Assembly: GCA_001972305.1 (NCBI GenBank)
Contig: BDDD01005057.1
Coordinates: 1 to 64,000, forward strand
DNA length: 64,000 bases
Direction of reading: 5' to 3'
DNA from: Cephalotus follicularis
Lineage: Eukaryota; Streptophyta; Magnoliopsida; Oxalidales; Cephalotaceae
Below are positions 1-10,975 of this stretch, one piece after another; positions within the stretch are counted from its first letter, which is position 1; every line of letters begins with the position of its first letter. The position numbers and the translations under genes are program-made. The notes below the pieces were generated by a model. That model was given only the letters and a program-made list of their open reading frames with translations. It did no database searches and was not told the origin of the DNA.

Positions 1-1005
1 GCGGTCATAAATTTGATCCACCCTTCCTTGAATGTAGTCCATCTTCGCTTCCATTGTTGACCGACTACCACTTCCACTTCCACTTCCTCTTTCACTTGGC
101 CTCATTTCGAATCTATCGCCGTCATCATCTTCTTCCTCTTCTTCTCCACCAACATCTACATCCGGTGCCCTCACCGGTGCTCTTCCCGCAACTGGTATCT
201 TTACCCATTGATCATCCTCAAACTCAATATTACAACTCTTTAAACCGGCTTTATTGATCAATTGTTTGGATTTCGGTTTGACATTGTGTTCATCACTTAG
301 GTCAATGTCTAGGGTAGCTAAAATTCTACTTAGGAGCATGGGGTATGGGAGGTGATTAGATCTTGACAAGATATGATTGACAATAAGATATGGGAGATTG
401 ACAAGGGTTCCATTCTTAATGCAAGCTATTAATTTTAAGTCTCACTCGGATGGAAGTGTGTGCGAGCCTTCTTTTGGCAACAAAGTGTTTGTAACAAGCA
501 ATAAGAGAATACGGGTAGCTATGGGAAAATGGCTACTCGTGATGGTCATAATAGGATTGACATTAGGCCGTTCTAAGCAAATTTCTAATGCATCGGATCT
601 TGCGATATCATTGAAGTTTGTGACACCGGTGCAAGGAATGCCTAGGGTTTCTCCTATGAATTCAGGAGTTAAATCAACAGCAACACCAAGGACATAAGAT
701 TTGGCAACACAAGTGGTGGTTTTCTCTAGGTTAGCATAAAAAAGTTTGACAATCCTAGGGTAAATTGGGTGAGATGAACCCAAATAATCAAACCATCCCA
801 AATTTTCAAGCCATTGTCTAATAGAGGCAATATTACTAGTTAAAACAGCCCTATCTGACCACTTCTCATTGTGTAATTTGACAGAAGTTAGAGAGAGGTT
901 ATACTTATCCTCATTTTCCTTTGAAAGGAACAAGACACCATCATAATCTGTCCTTGCACTTGAGCTTGCTTGCCTTGTTGTAGTCTTCCTCTTCCTTGAT
1001 GCCAT
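1..1005 (-). pseudogene. Accessory ORF of G ('putative plant transposon protein' type), partial
   Basis: The frame begins at ATG 1005 (MASRKRKTTT...) and the similarity runs to the window's left edge. It is homologous along its length to the accessory ORF of K at 36502-37653; shared stretches include KLFYANLE, ETLGIP and LLLVTNT. Near the window edge come a short acidic stretch and a Gly/Ser-rich tail, as in K. The fold resembles, from memory, the plant family called 'putative plant transposon protein domain' (Transposase_32). No catalytic motif was recognised, and the function is unknown. It sits downstream of gag, the position of the env-like/accessory gene in Sireviruses. The leader upstream (1006-1115) is CT-rich and carries an AACCCTAAA stretch, like a plant 5' UTR. 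The copy is not intact. Confidence 0.65.
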
Positions 1006-1117
1006 TGATGAGAGAGGGGCGATTTTGGGGCGATTTTTAGGGTTTTGCAGGTGTTTAGGAGAGAGAGATGTGAGAGGGACAGAGGGAAAACGCGTGTTTT
1101 AAAGTCTGTTCTGTGCA

Positions 1118-1330
1118 AAAAAAAACAGTTGACTGGAGTCATTGAACAGTCGACTGGATCTGCGACAGTCGACTGGACCAGGACACCAGTCGACTGGAAT
1201 CTGCAGAAAAAGAGATTGATAGATTCAACTTAAAAGACGTCGATGTCATATGAAAGGGATAGACTTATTTTGTAAGAACAGTCGACTGGACCAGGACACC
1301 AGTCGACTGGAATCTGCAGAAACAGAAGCA
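1118..1330 (-). repeat. CAGTCGACTG cluster upstream of accessory ORF in G
   Basis: About six copies of CAGTCGACTG or close variants occur here, including two similar pairs separated by 'accaggacac' (near 1170-1200 and 1280-1312). The core is a perfect 10-nt palindrome centred on TCGA. The cluster lies about 120 bp upstream of the accessory ORF start on the minus strand. The same arrangement occurs in K at 37766-37841. Confidence 0.85.
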
Positions 1331-1373
1331 GGCAGATTCGAGTCTTTTCTTGGATTCGAAGAAATCGTGGTCA

Positions 1374-1439
1374 GCTATTATTAATTAATAGCGACTTAGA
1401 TAAATGAGCATTTTGATGTGATTGAGTTGAACACTCAAT
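1374..1439 (-). other. Paired hairpins between gag/pol and accessory ORF (G)
   Basis: Two 7-5-7 inverted repeats lie here: 1374-1392 (stem GCTATTA/TAATAGC) and 1421-1439 (stem ATTGAGT/ACTCAAT). K has the same two hairpins with the same 47-nt offset at 37903-37921 and 37950-37968. In the first hairpin the closing pair is G-C here and A-T in K, a compensatory change. A role in RNA 3'-end formation, translation or packaging is possible but not shown. Confidence 0.6.
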
Positions 1440-1638
1440 GTTTGATGCAAGGCATGATTTAAAAACGAATGTACAATCAATCATGTAATTGCAAAAAAAA
1501 AAATCATAGTACATACACATATACCAAATTTTATGACATGTTCAAAAATAACTTACTACACATGTGCTCACTGGTCATATATATAACTTGATGTTCCATA
1601 GTACCATTTCCTTTGAGCACACCTACAAAGTAAGAAAT

Positions 1639-3040
1639 TTAAACTTTTGGTACCCAAATAAATTTGGGTCCTTGAGTGTTAGTCACGAAAGTTCCTTTCG
1701 GAACCCAAATTTTCTTAGTTTTACCATGATAACGATTATTTCTATAAAAGCATGAAGTAGATACATGTCCTATTTTACCACAAAAATTACAAGACATTTT
1801 TGGCTCACTTTTCTTGATAAAGAAATTTTGAAAATGCTTGACATTATTCATTTCATCGTAGCCGAGACCGGCTTTGTCAAACACACACCTTTGTAATCCT
1901 AGCAATTTATCCAACTTGTCACTACTATTGGAAAATTTGGAAAACGTCTTCTTCAAAGCATCAATTTCCATTTTTAATTTTTCATTTTCTTCCAAAGAAT
2001 CAATTGATAGTTTTGAAGAAACATTTAGAATCTCAATCTCATTCAAGTAAAAACTATTTATATCTTTTAGAGATTCAATTTCATTTAAAAACATGCTATT
2101 CTCACTCTTTAAAACATCAATTTCTTTTGATAAAGAGATAGCATTTTTCTTAAAAGTCTTGTTTTTCAAACACACATTCTCATACTCATCATACAATTTT
2201 TCATAAGCAATTTGTAATTCATCAAATGTAAAGTTTACCTCATCTTCTTCCTCATCCTCAATTGCCATGTAAGCAATGTGTGCAACCTCTTCATCACTTT
2301 CCTCTTCGGAGCTAGAGGAGTCGCTATCTGACCATGTGGCCACCATAGCTTTCTTCTTCTTGAAGTATTCGTTCTTTTTCTTGAATTGCTCTTTCTTTTT
2401 GAGGTTTGGACATTCGTTCTTGAAGTGGCCGGGTTTCTTGCATTCATAGCAAGTTGGTTCTTCCCGTTTGCTTGGTTCTTCATCTTGAAGGTAATTTTTT
2501 TTGAAGTTCTTTTTACCTCTTTGATTCTTGAGGAACCTTTTGAATTGGGAGGTAATAAGCGCAACATCTCCATCTTCATCACTTTCACTATCTTCCTTTG
2601 AGGCTTTGAAAGCGATTGCCTTTTTCTTCTTGACTTCCACATTCCCATGATTCTTCATTGTAGTCTCATGTGTCATCAAGGAGCCAAGTAATTGTTCGAG
2701 TGGGAGAGTGGAGAGATCTTTGGCCTCCTCAATAGCCGTCACCTTAGGCGTCCAACTCTTTGGCAAGCACCTTAAGATTTTTCTTACAAGTTCATGGTTA
2801 GGATAAGATTTGCCAAGATTTTTGAGAGAGTTGATAATTGTAGTAAAGCGAGTAAACATATAACTAATACTCTCATTATCATGCATTACAAACAATTCAT
2901 ATTCATGTACAAGCATGCTAATTTTAGACTCTTTAACTTGATTCGTGCCCTCATATGTAACTTCTAACAAATCCCAAATTTGTTTAGCCGAATCACAAGA
3001 TGATATACGATTAAATTCATTCGGGCCAACGGCACAAAAT
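1639..3040 (-). pseudogene. gag: Sirevirus-type gag of G
   Basis: This is a copia gag (UBN2-type) fragment. It contains a capsid-like helical part, a Lys/Glu-rich linker, a CCHC zinc knuckle (CYECKKPGHFKNEC, near 2412-2453), a long coiled-coil-like stretch rich in Leu, Glu, Ser and Asn, and a second CCHC motif (CNFCGKIGHVSTSC, near 1755-1797). It ends with repeated 'WVPK' motifs, typical of the gag-pol junction in Sirevirus-like copia elements. Gag forms the virus-like particle and binds RNA; Sirevirus gag is also known for a coiled-coil region that contacts a dynein light chain. The N-terminal end abuts element A. It belongs to a broken element. Confidence 0.85.
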
Positions 3041-3045
3041 AGAAC

Positions 3046-4676
3046 AATGCATAGATCAACACTACTGAAATTGGAAGAGGGATTGGTGAAAGTGACTTGG
3101 AAGCTTTAAAGAGAAAGATCACTCAATTGATCTTGGGATAGCAATTTGAGGTAGGGGTAAGGATATGTCATGGAAGATATGTGTATGCATATTATGTATG
3201 TTTATTTTCTGCATAATTGCATGTATCGAATTGATTGGAAATTGAATTGACATTACATGACTTACCATTTCTGCATTTTCTGGGGAGAGGCAGTCGACTA
3301 CTCAACCCAGCAGTCGACTGGTTCTTCATGGCAGCCGACTGTTCTGGGCAGAAAATTGCATAACATCAATGAAATTGCTTCTGATTGCATTGCTACTGGA
3401 TTGTATATGATACCATCATATAATACATACTGTATGATGTTAGATAACATCATTTCCATTGATATTTCACTGATTGAACAGATTATGTGTCATATGCACA
3501 ATTTATGGTTCAAACACCATTTCAAGTGAATGTTATGATTTATGAAAACTGCTGTTTTTGATTAATGTTACTGCCCATACTACTTATGTTAGTATATACC
3601 TACTGTTTGGTGCTATTAACACCATTACTACTGAATTTCAAAGATTGAAACCATTTATGGTCTTGGTACAAAAAATACGACATTTACGATCATTTTCAAA
3701 AGAACGCTTAATGTCAAAGAACTACTGAATTCCTCCACATGAGAGGTACCTACTGTTTTGTTTCCTCATCTGGAAACCACTACTGTACTGATATCGTTTC
3801 CTCACATGAGATGCACGATTACTGAACTGTTATATGCTTCTAAAGAAGACATTCGATATTGCACATAAATTATATGTGTAATATTATTACTGATTGTACT
3901 GATTGAATTGATTGTCTATGTTACTGCCGTAGTTAGTGATGGAGGATATCACTGATTATGGATGTGATTCTGGGTGCCAGGAGTTGGCCAGAGTATCACC
4001 TACTGTCTGCAATTGCAGAATTACTGTTAAACTACCCGCCAACGCCGGTAGTAACTGATACCTTTTCTATCATTCTCGGAGAGTAGGGTGATGGTTAGGT
4101 GGTGCACAGTTGGGGGATAGGAGTTAGCGACATGTGACACCCAAACGACTGAATGAATTGATTGTACCCTTGTGCGGTATTATTGCATATGAACTGTTTA
4201 TGGCCATTTGGCATGATTGCTTCTATATTGGCTATTAAAATGCTATTTTGATATAAACTGTCATACATTTTGCATTCATATATTCCTCAGCATACATTAT
4301 CTTCCTATTTAGCCAAGTGAGGACAACGGCTAACCCCTACCATTACAGATTAAGCAAGGACATTCGGAACCTGCTGCTGAAGCTTTGGAAGAGCTTCTGT
4401 TTATCTTTAAGGTTGTTATTTCTTTTAATGTATTGTAATGAACGATCGAATCATACCTCGTTCTTGATGTTTTCCTTATGTTAAGGATATTTTGACTTGT
4501 ACTCGCACGTAGTATGGGATGCGTGCGAACGGCTTGTATTTTATATATTCCGGTTTATTGACTGCTTCCGCATATTGTTATATCTTTTATAGAATGAAAT
4601 GCCGGAACGTATGTTTAATACTGATATCACCGTATATGCTTGTCAATTGATGGTATTGAAATAACGGGGTGTGACA
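3046..4676 (+). repeat. A 5' LTR (left part missing)
   Basis: The sequence matches the 3' LTR from about its base 241 onward and ends in GGGTGTGACA directly before the primer site. It carries a short CAGTCGACTG block at 3289-3345 and is AT-rich elsewhere. No gene is seen in it. Confidence 0.9.
3289..3345 (+). repeat. CAGTCGACTG block in A 5' LTR
   Basis: Three motif copies are present: CAGTCGACTA, CAGTCGACTG and CAGCCGACTG. The spacer 'ctactcaaccc' resembles the spacer 'ctacacaaccc' between motif copies in the Sirevirus LTR near 35672-35710. The 3' LTR block at 11459-11540 has one extra 26 bp unit. Confidence 0.85.
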
Positions 4677-4679
4677 GCA

Positions 4680-4691
4680 TGGTATCAGAGC
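4680..4691 (+). other. A primer binding site
   Basis: TGGTATCAGAGC begins 3 nt after the LTR end. It complements the 3' end of plant initiator Met-tRNA, the usual primer for gypsy elements. Confidence 0.9.
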
Positions 4692-4778
4692 ATATTCCAT
4701 ATATGCTAGCTGGGATAAGTTTCTCAGAAATTAATGAATGTTTCCTAATGATTTTTGTCATTTCATATAGGAAACTAA

Positions 4779-5870
4779 ATGGATCCAAGAAGAGGACGAA
4801 GAGGAAGGCGTAGAGCCAACGACGGATTTAATGCTCCGCCAGTACCCGAAAGTGTTCCTCCAGTCCATGATGACAGAAGTAATTTTGACAACCTAGCTGA
4901 TCTCTTCCGACAGCAAATGCAATCAAATGCAGCAAACATGGAGCAGATCCGGCAGATGTATGAGGCTAACCGGGCACATCAGCCAGCACCGGATGCTTGT
5001 CATGCAGGCAGATTTGGCCGAGATCTGGAGCGGTTCATGCGACAGAATCCTCCGACCTTTAATGGCGAGCTGAATGCTACTGCTGCTGAGCGATGGATTA
5101 GAGATCTGGAAAAGATCTTTACTGCTCTAGACTGTACTGATGAGCAGAAGCTCAGTTTTGCTGTGTACCGCCTATGGGGCGAAGCGACCTACTGGTGGGA
5201 GAGGACAGAAGCGAAATGGGAAGCCCGTGGACTCAACAGAACTTGGGACAGATTTCAGTCCGAGTTCCTGGATGCTTATGTACCGCAGATAGAGCGTGAC
5301 AGAGCTAATGGAGTTACATCAAGGTGACATGACGGTAGCTCAATACCAGACCAGATTTGTAGAGCTGGCCAGACACACGCCGTATCTTGTGGAAGGAGAG
5401 TCACGGATGATCCGGAGGTTCCTAAAAGGCCTTCGACCTGATATCAGATCCAAACTGTTGGCGCTGTAGCTTACATCTTTTGTTGAAGTTGCTGAAAGGG
5501 CAATGATTCTTGAGGAAGATGCTAATGAGAGAAGGACAGAATGGTCTCGAGCTACTCAATCAAGGGCCGTACAATCACAAGGGCAGGGAAGCAATCATCC
5601 TCTAGGTCAAACAAGTCTGAAAACAGAGGGCAAGGTGGTTCTCGACGCAATCGATCAAGGACACCTGGCCGAAATAATCAGCAGAATGCAAGTGGATGTA
5701 CCTTTTGCGGCCGTCAAAATCACGATGAGGCTGAATGCTGGAAGAAGATGGGGAAGTGCTTGAGATGTGGTTCACAAGATCACATGCTGAGTAAATGTCC
5801 GATGATGAGAGATCAAGCACGCAACCAACAGGGGAGTGCTGGTGCTAGTGGTAGCGTTGCGGCAGCTCAA
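4779..5870 (+). pseudogene. gag: A gag
   Basis: Starts MDPRRGRRGRRR, about 90 nt after the PBS. A capsid-like core follows with ERFMRQNPPTFNGEL and YRLWGEATYWWE, shared with the gags of D and E. Two CCHC-type knuckles lie near 5697-5800 ([14 protein letters not shown] and [14 protein letters not shown]). Gag packages element RNA. It belongs to a broken element, so only the extent of similarity is given. Confidence 0.85.
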
Positions 5871-5929
5871 CCGCGGAAGGACACCGGAAAGGGGATCATG
5901 AAAGTTAGGGTCTACACCTTATCTAAAGA

Positions 5930-7330
5930 TGATGTGCCGGAATCTACTACTGTTGTGGGAGGTACCATTTACATATCTGGAATATTAGCACATGTGTTGA
6001 TTGACCCTGGTGCAACACATTCATTTATTGCATCTAGTTTTGATTGCAAATTGCATGGTGTTACTTCTAGATTGCCCTATGTTTTGGAGGTGAGTACTCC
6101 TGCGGGTACTTGTCTTCTATCCGATACTGTTCTGAAGGATTGTGAAATTGTGATAGCTGGAATTGAATTGACTGCTGACCTGATTGTATTACCTATCCGA
6201 GATTTTGACGTAATCTTTGGGATGGATTGGTTATATGCTCATCATGCTTGTGTTGATTGCTACAACAAGATGATGACATTTTATCTGCAAGGTGGGACTG
6301 AGTGCAAGTTCATCGGAGAGAGGAACGATACTGCTCCGATCATCTCATATACACGAGCACAGAAATATCTTAAGCAAGGATGCGAGGGCTATTTGGCGTA
6401 TGTAATTGATCATACGAAAGGTACGCCCAGTATTGATCAAGTGCCTGTTGTATGTGATTTTCCTGACGTGTTTCCAGATGAACTCACTTCATTGCCGCCA
6501 AAGAGGGACATAGAGTTCAGCATTGAGTTGTTACCTGGTACTGCTCCGATATCCAGAGCACCATACCGGATGGCTCCTGCCGAACTGAAAGAATTGAAAG
6601 TTCAACTGCAGGATTATCTTGACAAGGGTTTTATTAGACCGAGTGTGTCACCATGGGGAGCACTGATCCTATTTGTGAAGAAGAAGGATGGATCAATGCG
6701 GCTATGCATTGATTACAGGTTGCTGAATCAAGTGACGGTGAAGAACAAGTATCCTCTGCCACATATTGAGGAATTGTTCGACCAGTTACAAGGCTCGACT
6801 GTATACTCCAAGCTTGACCTGAGAACAGGTTACCATCAATTGAGGATCAAAGAAGGCGATGTGGAGAAAACAGCTTTTAGGACCAGATATGGGCATTATG
6901 AGTTTCTGATATTGCCGTTTGGTTTGAATAATGCTCATGCAAATTTCATGTGTCTGATGAACAGAGTATTCCAACCTTATCTCGATCAGTTTGTTGTTAT
7001 CTTCCTTGACGACATCCTGATCTATTCGAAAAGTATTGAAGAGCACATGCAGCATTTGCGGATTGTATTGCAGACACTACGGAAAGAACAGATGTACGCC
7101 AAATTCAGCAAGTGCGAATTCTGGCTGGATCATGTGACGTTCCAAGGTCACATAGTGTCGAGTGAAGGATTATCAGTGGATCCTTCAAAGATTGAAAGCA
7201 TTGTTGATTGGCCCCAACCGAGGAACGTTACGGAGGTGCGTAGTTTCTTGGGATTGGCTGGATATTACCGCAGATTCATCAAGGAGTTTTCGAAGCTTGC
7301 TACACCACTGACACAGTTGACTCAGAAAAA
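5930..7330 (+). pseudogene. pol: A protease and reverse transcriptase
   Basis: An aspartic protease motif DPGATHSF lies near 6001-6027, followed by the GMDWL segment typical of gypsy proteases. RT follows at about 6540-7220 with [32 protein letters not shown] and the FLDDILIYS active-site motif near 7003-7030. Protease matures the polyprotein and RT copies RNA into DNA. The RT is closest in style to Tekay/Del chromoviruses. The last part of RT is included in the tandem duplication beginning at 7221. Confidence 0.9.
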
Positions 7331-8826
7331 GTGAAGCTTTGTGTGGGATGAGTCTTGTGAGGCGAGTTTCCAGGAGTTGAAGAGTCGGTTGATTGCGGCT
7401 CCAGTGTTGGCATTACCAGAGGGTAATGAGGGATTTACTGTTTACACAGATGCTTCTGGGAAAGGATTAGGATGCGTTCTGATGCAACATGGCAGGGTAA
7501 TTGCATACACATCGAGGAAGTTGAAGCCGTACGAGGAGAACTATCCCGTACAGGATCTTGAATTGGCCGCCATAGTGTTTGCCTTACAGAAATGGAGGCA
7601 CTATCTCTACGGTGCTCAGTTTGAAATCTTCACTGATCATAAAAACTTGAAGTATTTGTTTTCCCATAAGGAGCTCAACATGAGACAGAGACGATGGGTG
7701 GAGTTTTTCAATGATTACAACTGCAATATTCAATACCACCCGGGAAAAGCAAATGTAGTGGCTGATGCGCTAAGTCGCGAGGCAATGATTGCTGGAGCTA
7801 TGGTCTCACAGTGGAACCTATTGGAGGAATTTCAGAGATGGAATCCGTTCATGGTTTCCCGAGGAGTGATTGTAACGAGTATGAGGGCACAACCGGAACT
7901 TCTCGAGCGTATCTTGACTGCTCAGTATAGTGATGCTGATTTGTGGAGTATTCGTGAGAACCTGGACGTTGATTCTGAATTCTCCATACATTCTGATGGC
8001 ATGCTGAGGTTCCGAGGGAGGATATGTGTTCCTGATGATGAGACTATCAAGAATGAGCTACTGGAACAGGCTCACAAATCGAGATACAGTGTCCATCCAG
8101 GAAGTACCAAGATGTGGCACGACCTGAAGAAGAACTACTGGTGGAGTGGTATGAAGAGAGAGATTGCAGAGTATGTAGCCAGATGTTTGACCTGCCAGAG
8201 AGTGAAGGCTGAACATCAGAAACCTGCGGGATTGCTATAGTCGCTACCAGTGGTTGAATGGAAATGGGAACACGTGACCATGGACTTTGTGTCAGGATTG
8301 CCGAGGTCACGGAATCAGCATGAAGCAGATTGGGTTGTTGTGGACAGACTCACTAAGTCTGCACACTTTCTTCCGATGAACATGACACATTCTATCGAGA
8401 AGCTTGCTCGATTGTACATTCGGGAGATAGTGAGATTGCATGGAGTGCCGGTCAGTATTGTCTGCGACCGTGATGCTAGATTTACTTCAAGGTTCTGGAA
8501 GAAGTTCCAAACAGCTATGGGAACAACCTTGAACTTCAGCACTGCATTCCTCCCACAGACTGACGGACAGTCCGAACGCACTATCCAGACTCTGGAGGAT
8601 ATGCTACGAGCTTGCATGATTGATTTTGCTGGGAGTTGGGAGGATCATCTAGCACTGATTGAGTTCTCCTATAATAACAGTTTTCACACCAGCATTGGTA
8701 TGGCTCCATATGAAGCCTTGTATGGTAGGAAATGTAGATCACCTATTTGCTGGGACGAAGTAGGTGAGAGACAAGTGCTTGGACCGGACTTGGTTCAAGA
8801 GACCACTGATAAAGTAGAGATGATCA
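7221..8826 (+). repeat. Tandem duplication inside A pol, copy 1 (1606 bp)
   Basis: Direct repeat of the segment from the end of RT through RNase H to the integrase core. It is followed immediately by copy 2 at 8827-10432. By eye the copies differ at only about two positions. RNase H (YTDASG near 7444) and the integrase HHCC domain (HPGSTKM near 8092, CLTCQ) are recognisable. Confidence 0.95.
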
Positions 8827-10929
8827 AGGAACGTTACGGAGGTGCGTAGTTTCTTGGGATTGGCTGGATATTACCGCAGATTCATCAAGGAGTTTTCGAA
8901 GCTTGCTACACCACTGACACAATTGACTCAGAAAAAGTCAAGCTTTGTGTGGGATGAGTCTTGTGAGGCGAGTTTCCAGGAGTTGAAGAGTCGGTTGATT
9001 GCGGCTCCAGTGTTGGCATTACCAGAGGGTAATGAGGGATTTACTGTTTACACAGATGCTTCTGGGAAAGGATTAGGATGCGTTCTGATGCAACATGGCA
9101 GGGTAATTGCATACACATCGAGGAAGTTGAAGCCGTACGAGGAGAACTATCCCGTACAGGATCTTGAATTGGCCGCCATAGTGTTTGCCTTACAGAAATG
9201 GAGGCACTATCTCTACGGTGCTCAGTTTGAAATCTTCACTGATCATAAAAACTTGAAGTATTTGTTTTCCCATAAGGAGCTCAACATGAGACAGAGACGA
9301 TGGGTGGAGTTTTTCAATGATTACAACTGCAATATTCAATACCACCCGGGAAAAGCAAATGTAGTGGCTGATGCGCTAAGTCGCGAGGCAATGATTGCTG
9401 GAGCTATGGTCTCACAGTGGAACCTATTGGAGGAATTTCAGAGATGGAATCCGTTCATGGTTTCCCGAGGAGTGATTGTAACGAGTATGAGGGCACAACC
9501 GGAACTTCTCGAGCGTATCTTGACTGCTCAGTATAGTGATGCTGATTTGTGGAGTATTCGTGAGAACCTGGACGTTGATTCTGAATTCTCCATACATTCT
9601 GATGGCATGCTGAGGTTCCGAGGGAGGATATGTGTTCCTGATGATGAGACTATCAAGAATGAGCTACTGGAACAGGCTCACAAATCGAGATACAGTGTCC
9701 ATCCAGGAAGTACCAAGATGTGGCACGACCTGAAGAAGAACTACTGGTGGAGTGGTATGAAGAGAGAGATTGCAGAGTATGTAGCCAGATGTTTGACCTG
9801 CCAGAGAGTGAAGGCTGAACATCAGAAACCTGCGGGATTGCTATAGTCGCTACCAGTGGTTGAATGGAAATGGGAACACGTGACCATGGACTTTGTGTCA
9901 GGATTGCCGAGGTCACGGAATCAGCATGAAGCAGATTGGGTTGTTGTGGACAGACTCACTAAGTCTGCACACTTTCTTCCGATGAACATGACACATTCTA
10001 TCGAGAAGCTTGCTCGATTGTACATTCGGGAGATAGTGAGATTGCATGGAGTGCCGGTCAGTATTGTCTGCGACCGTGATGCTAGATTTACTTCAAGGTT
10101 CTGGAAGAAGTTCCAAACAGCTATGGGAACAACCTTGAACTTCAGCACTGCATTCCTCCCACAGACTGACGGACAGTCCGAACGCACTATCCAGACTCTG
10201 GAGGATATGCTACGAGCTTGCATGATTGATTTTGCTGGGAGTTGGGAGGATCATCTAGCACTGATTGAGTTCTCCTATAATAACAGTTTTCACACCAGCA
10301 TTGGTATGGCTCCATATGAAGCCTTGTATGGTAGGAAATGTAGATCACCTATTTGCTGGGACGAAGTAGGTGAGAGACAAGTGCTTGGACCGGACTTGGT
10401 TCAAGAGACCACTGATAAAGTAGAGATGATCCAGAAGAGATTGCTAACTGCACAGAGTCGGCAGAAGAGTTACGCTGACAGCAAGTGGAGGAAGCTGGAA
10501 TTCGAGAAGGGAGATCATGTGTTCTTGAAGATTTCGCCTTTGAAAGGGATATACCGTTTTGGCCTTAAAGGGAAGTTATCTCCAAGGTACATTGGACCTT
10601 ACGAGATACTGGAGAGAGTGGGGGAGGTAGCATATCAGATTGCACTACCGCCTAGCTTGTCGGACGTGCATAACGTATTTCATGTTTCCATCTTACGGAA
10701 ATACGTACCCGACCCATCTCACATTTTGAGCTACGACCCTGGATTCATTAGCCCGAGATTGACTTATGAAGAAAGGCCGACGAGGATTGTTGATCGTAAG
10801 GATAAGGTTTTAAGGAACAAGACCATCCCTATGGTCAAAGTGCTGTGGCGTTTTCACGGAGCTGAGGAAGCTACGTGGGAGCGTGAGGGCGAAATGAGGG
10901 AGACATTTCCCCACCTATTCGAAATGTGA
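7340..10929 (+). pseudogene. pol: A RNase H, integrase and chromodomain-like end
   Basis: RNase H ([13 protein letters not shown]), the integrase zinc-binding HHCC module and the catalytic core ([29 protein letters not shown]) are present. They occur twice because of the tandem duplication. A single C-terminal part follows with GPYEILERVGEVAYQ and a chromodomain-like end ([19 protein letters not shown], ending near 10929). RNase H removes the RNA template and integrase inserts the cDNA. Chromodomain-like tails are thought to steer chromoviruses to heterochromatin. The element is broken. Confidence 0.88.
8827..10432 (+). repeat. Tandem duplication inside A pol, copy 2 (1606 bp)
   Basis: Second copy of the pol segment, beginning 'aggaacgttacggaggtgcg' like copy 1. 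After it the integrase sequence continues once, into its C-terminal region. Near-identity of the copies against about 1% LTR divergence places the duplication after insertion of the element, unless gene conversion or assembly error is involved. Confidence 0.95.
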
Positions 10930-10962
10930 TGTAAGGACTAAATTCGAGGACGAATTTCCTTG

Positions 10963-10975
10963 AAGGAGGGGGGAA
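10963..10975 (+). other. A polypurine tract
   Basis: AAGGAGGGGGGAA lies directly before TGTAATAACC, the start of the 3' LTR. It is the plus-strand DNA primer site of the element. Confidence 0.88.

Larger units (their letters stand above)
1..3045 (-). mobile_element. G: Ty1/copia Sirevirus-like fragment
   Basis: This is a minus-strand copia fragment. Reading right to left it holds a Sirevirus-type gag, two small hairpins, a cluster of CAGTCGACTG repeats, a CT-rich leader and an accessory ORF that continues past the left window edge. The gag-to-accessory order matches element K elsewhere in the window. Protease, integrase and RT are not seen and no LTR is present, so the element is clearly broken. 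Its right end abuts the LTR of gypsy element A at about 3045/3046, where A's 5' LTR lacks its first 240 bp or so. Clade assignment rests on gag features and on similarity to K; it is inference. Confidence 0.8.

Noticed and set aside
377-697. Open frame on the plus strand
   Set aside because: It is antisense to the accessory ORF of G and has no recognisable similarity.
4680-4691. Possible tRNA gene remnants at TGGTATCAGAG sites
   Set aside because: Only 11-12 nt match, each lies at an LTR edge, and no cloverleaf is present; these are primer sites.
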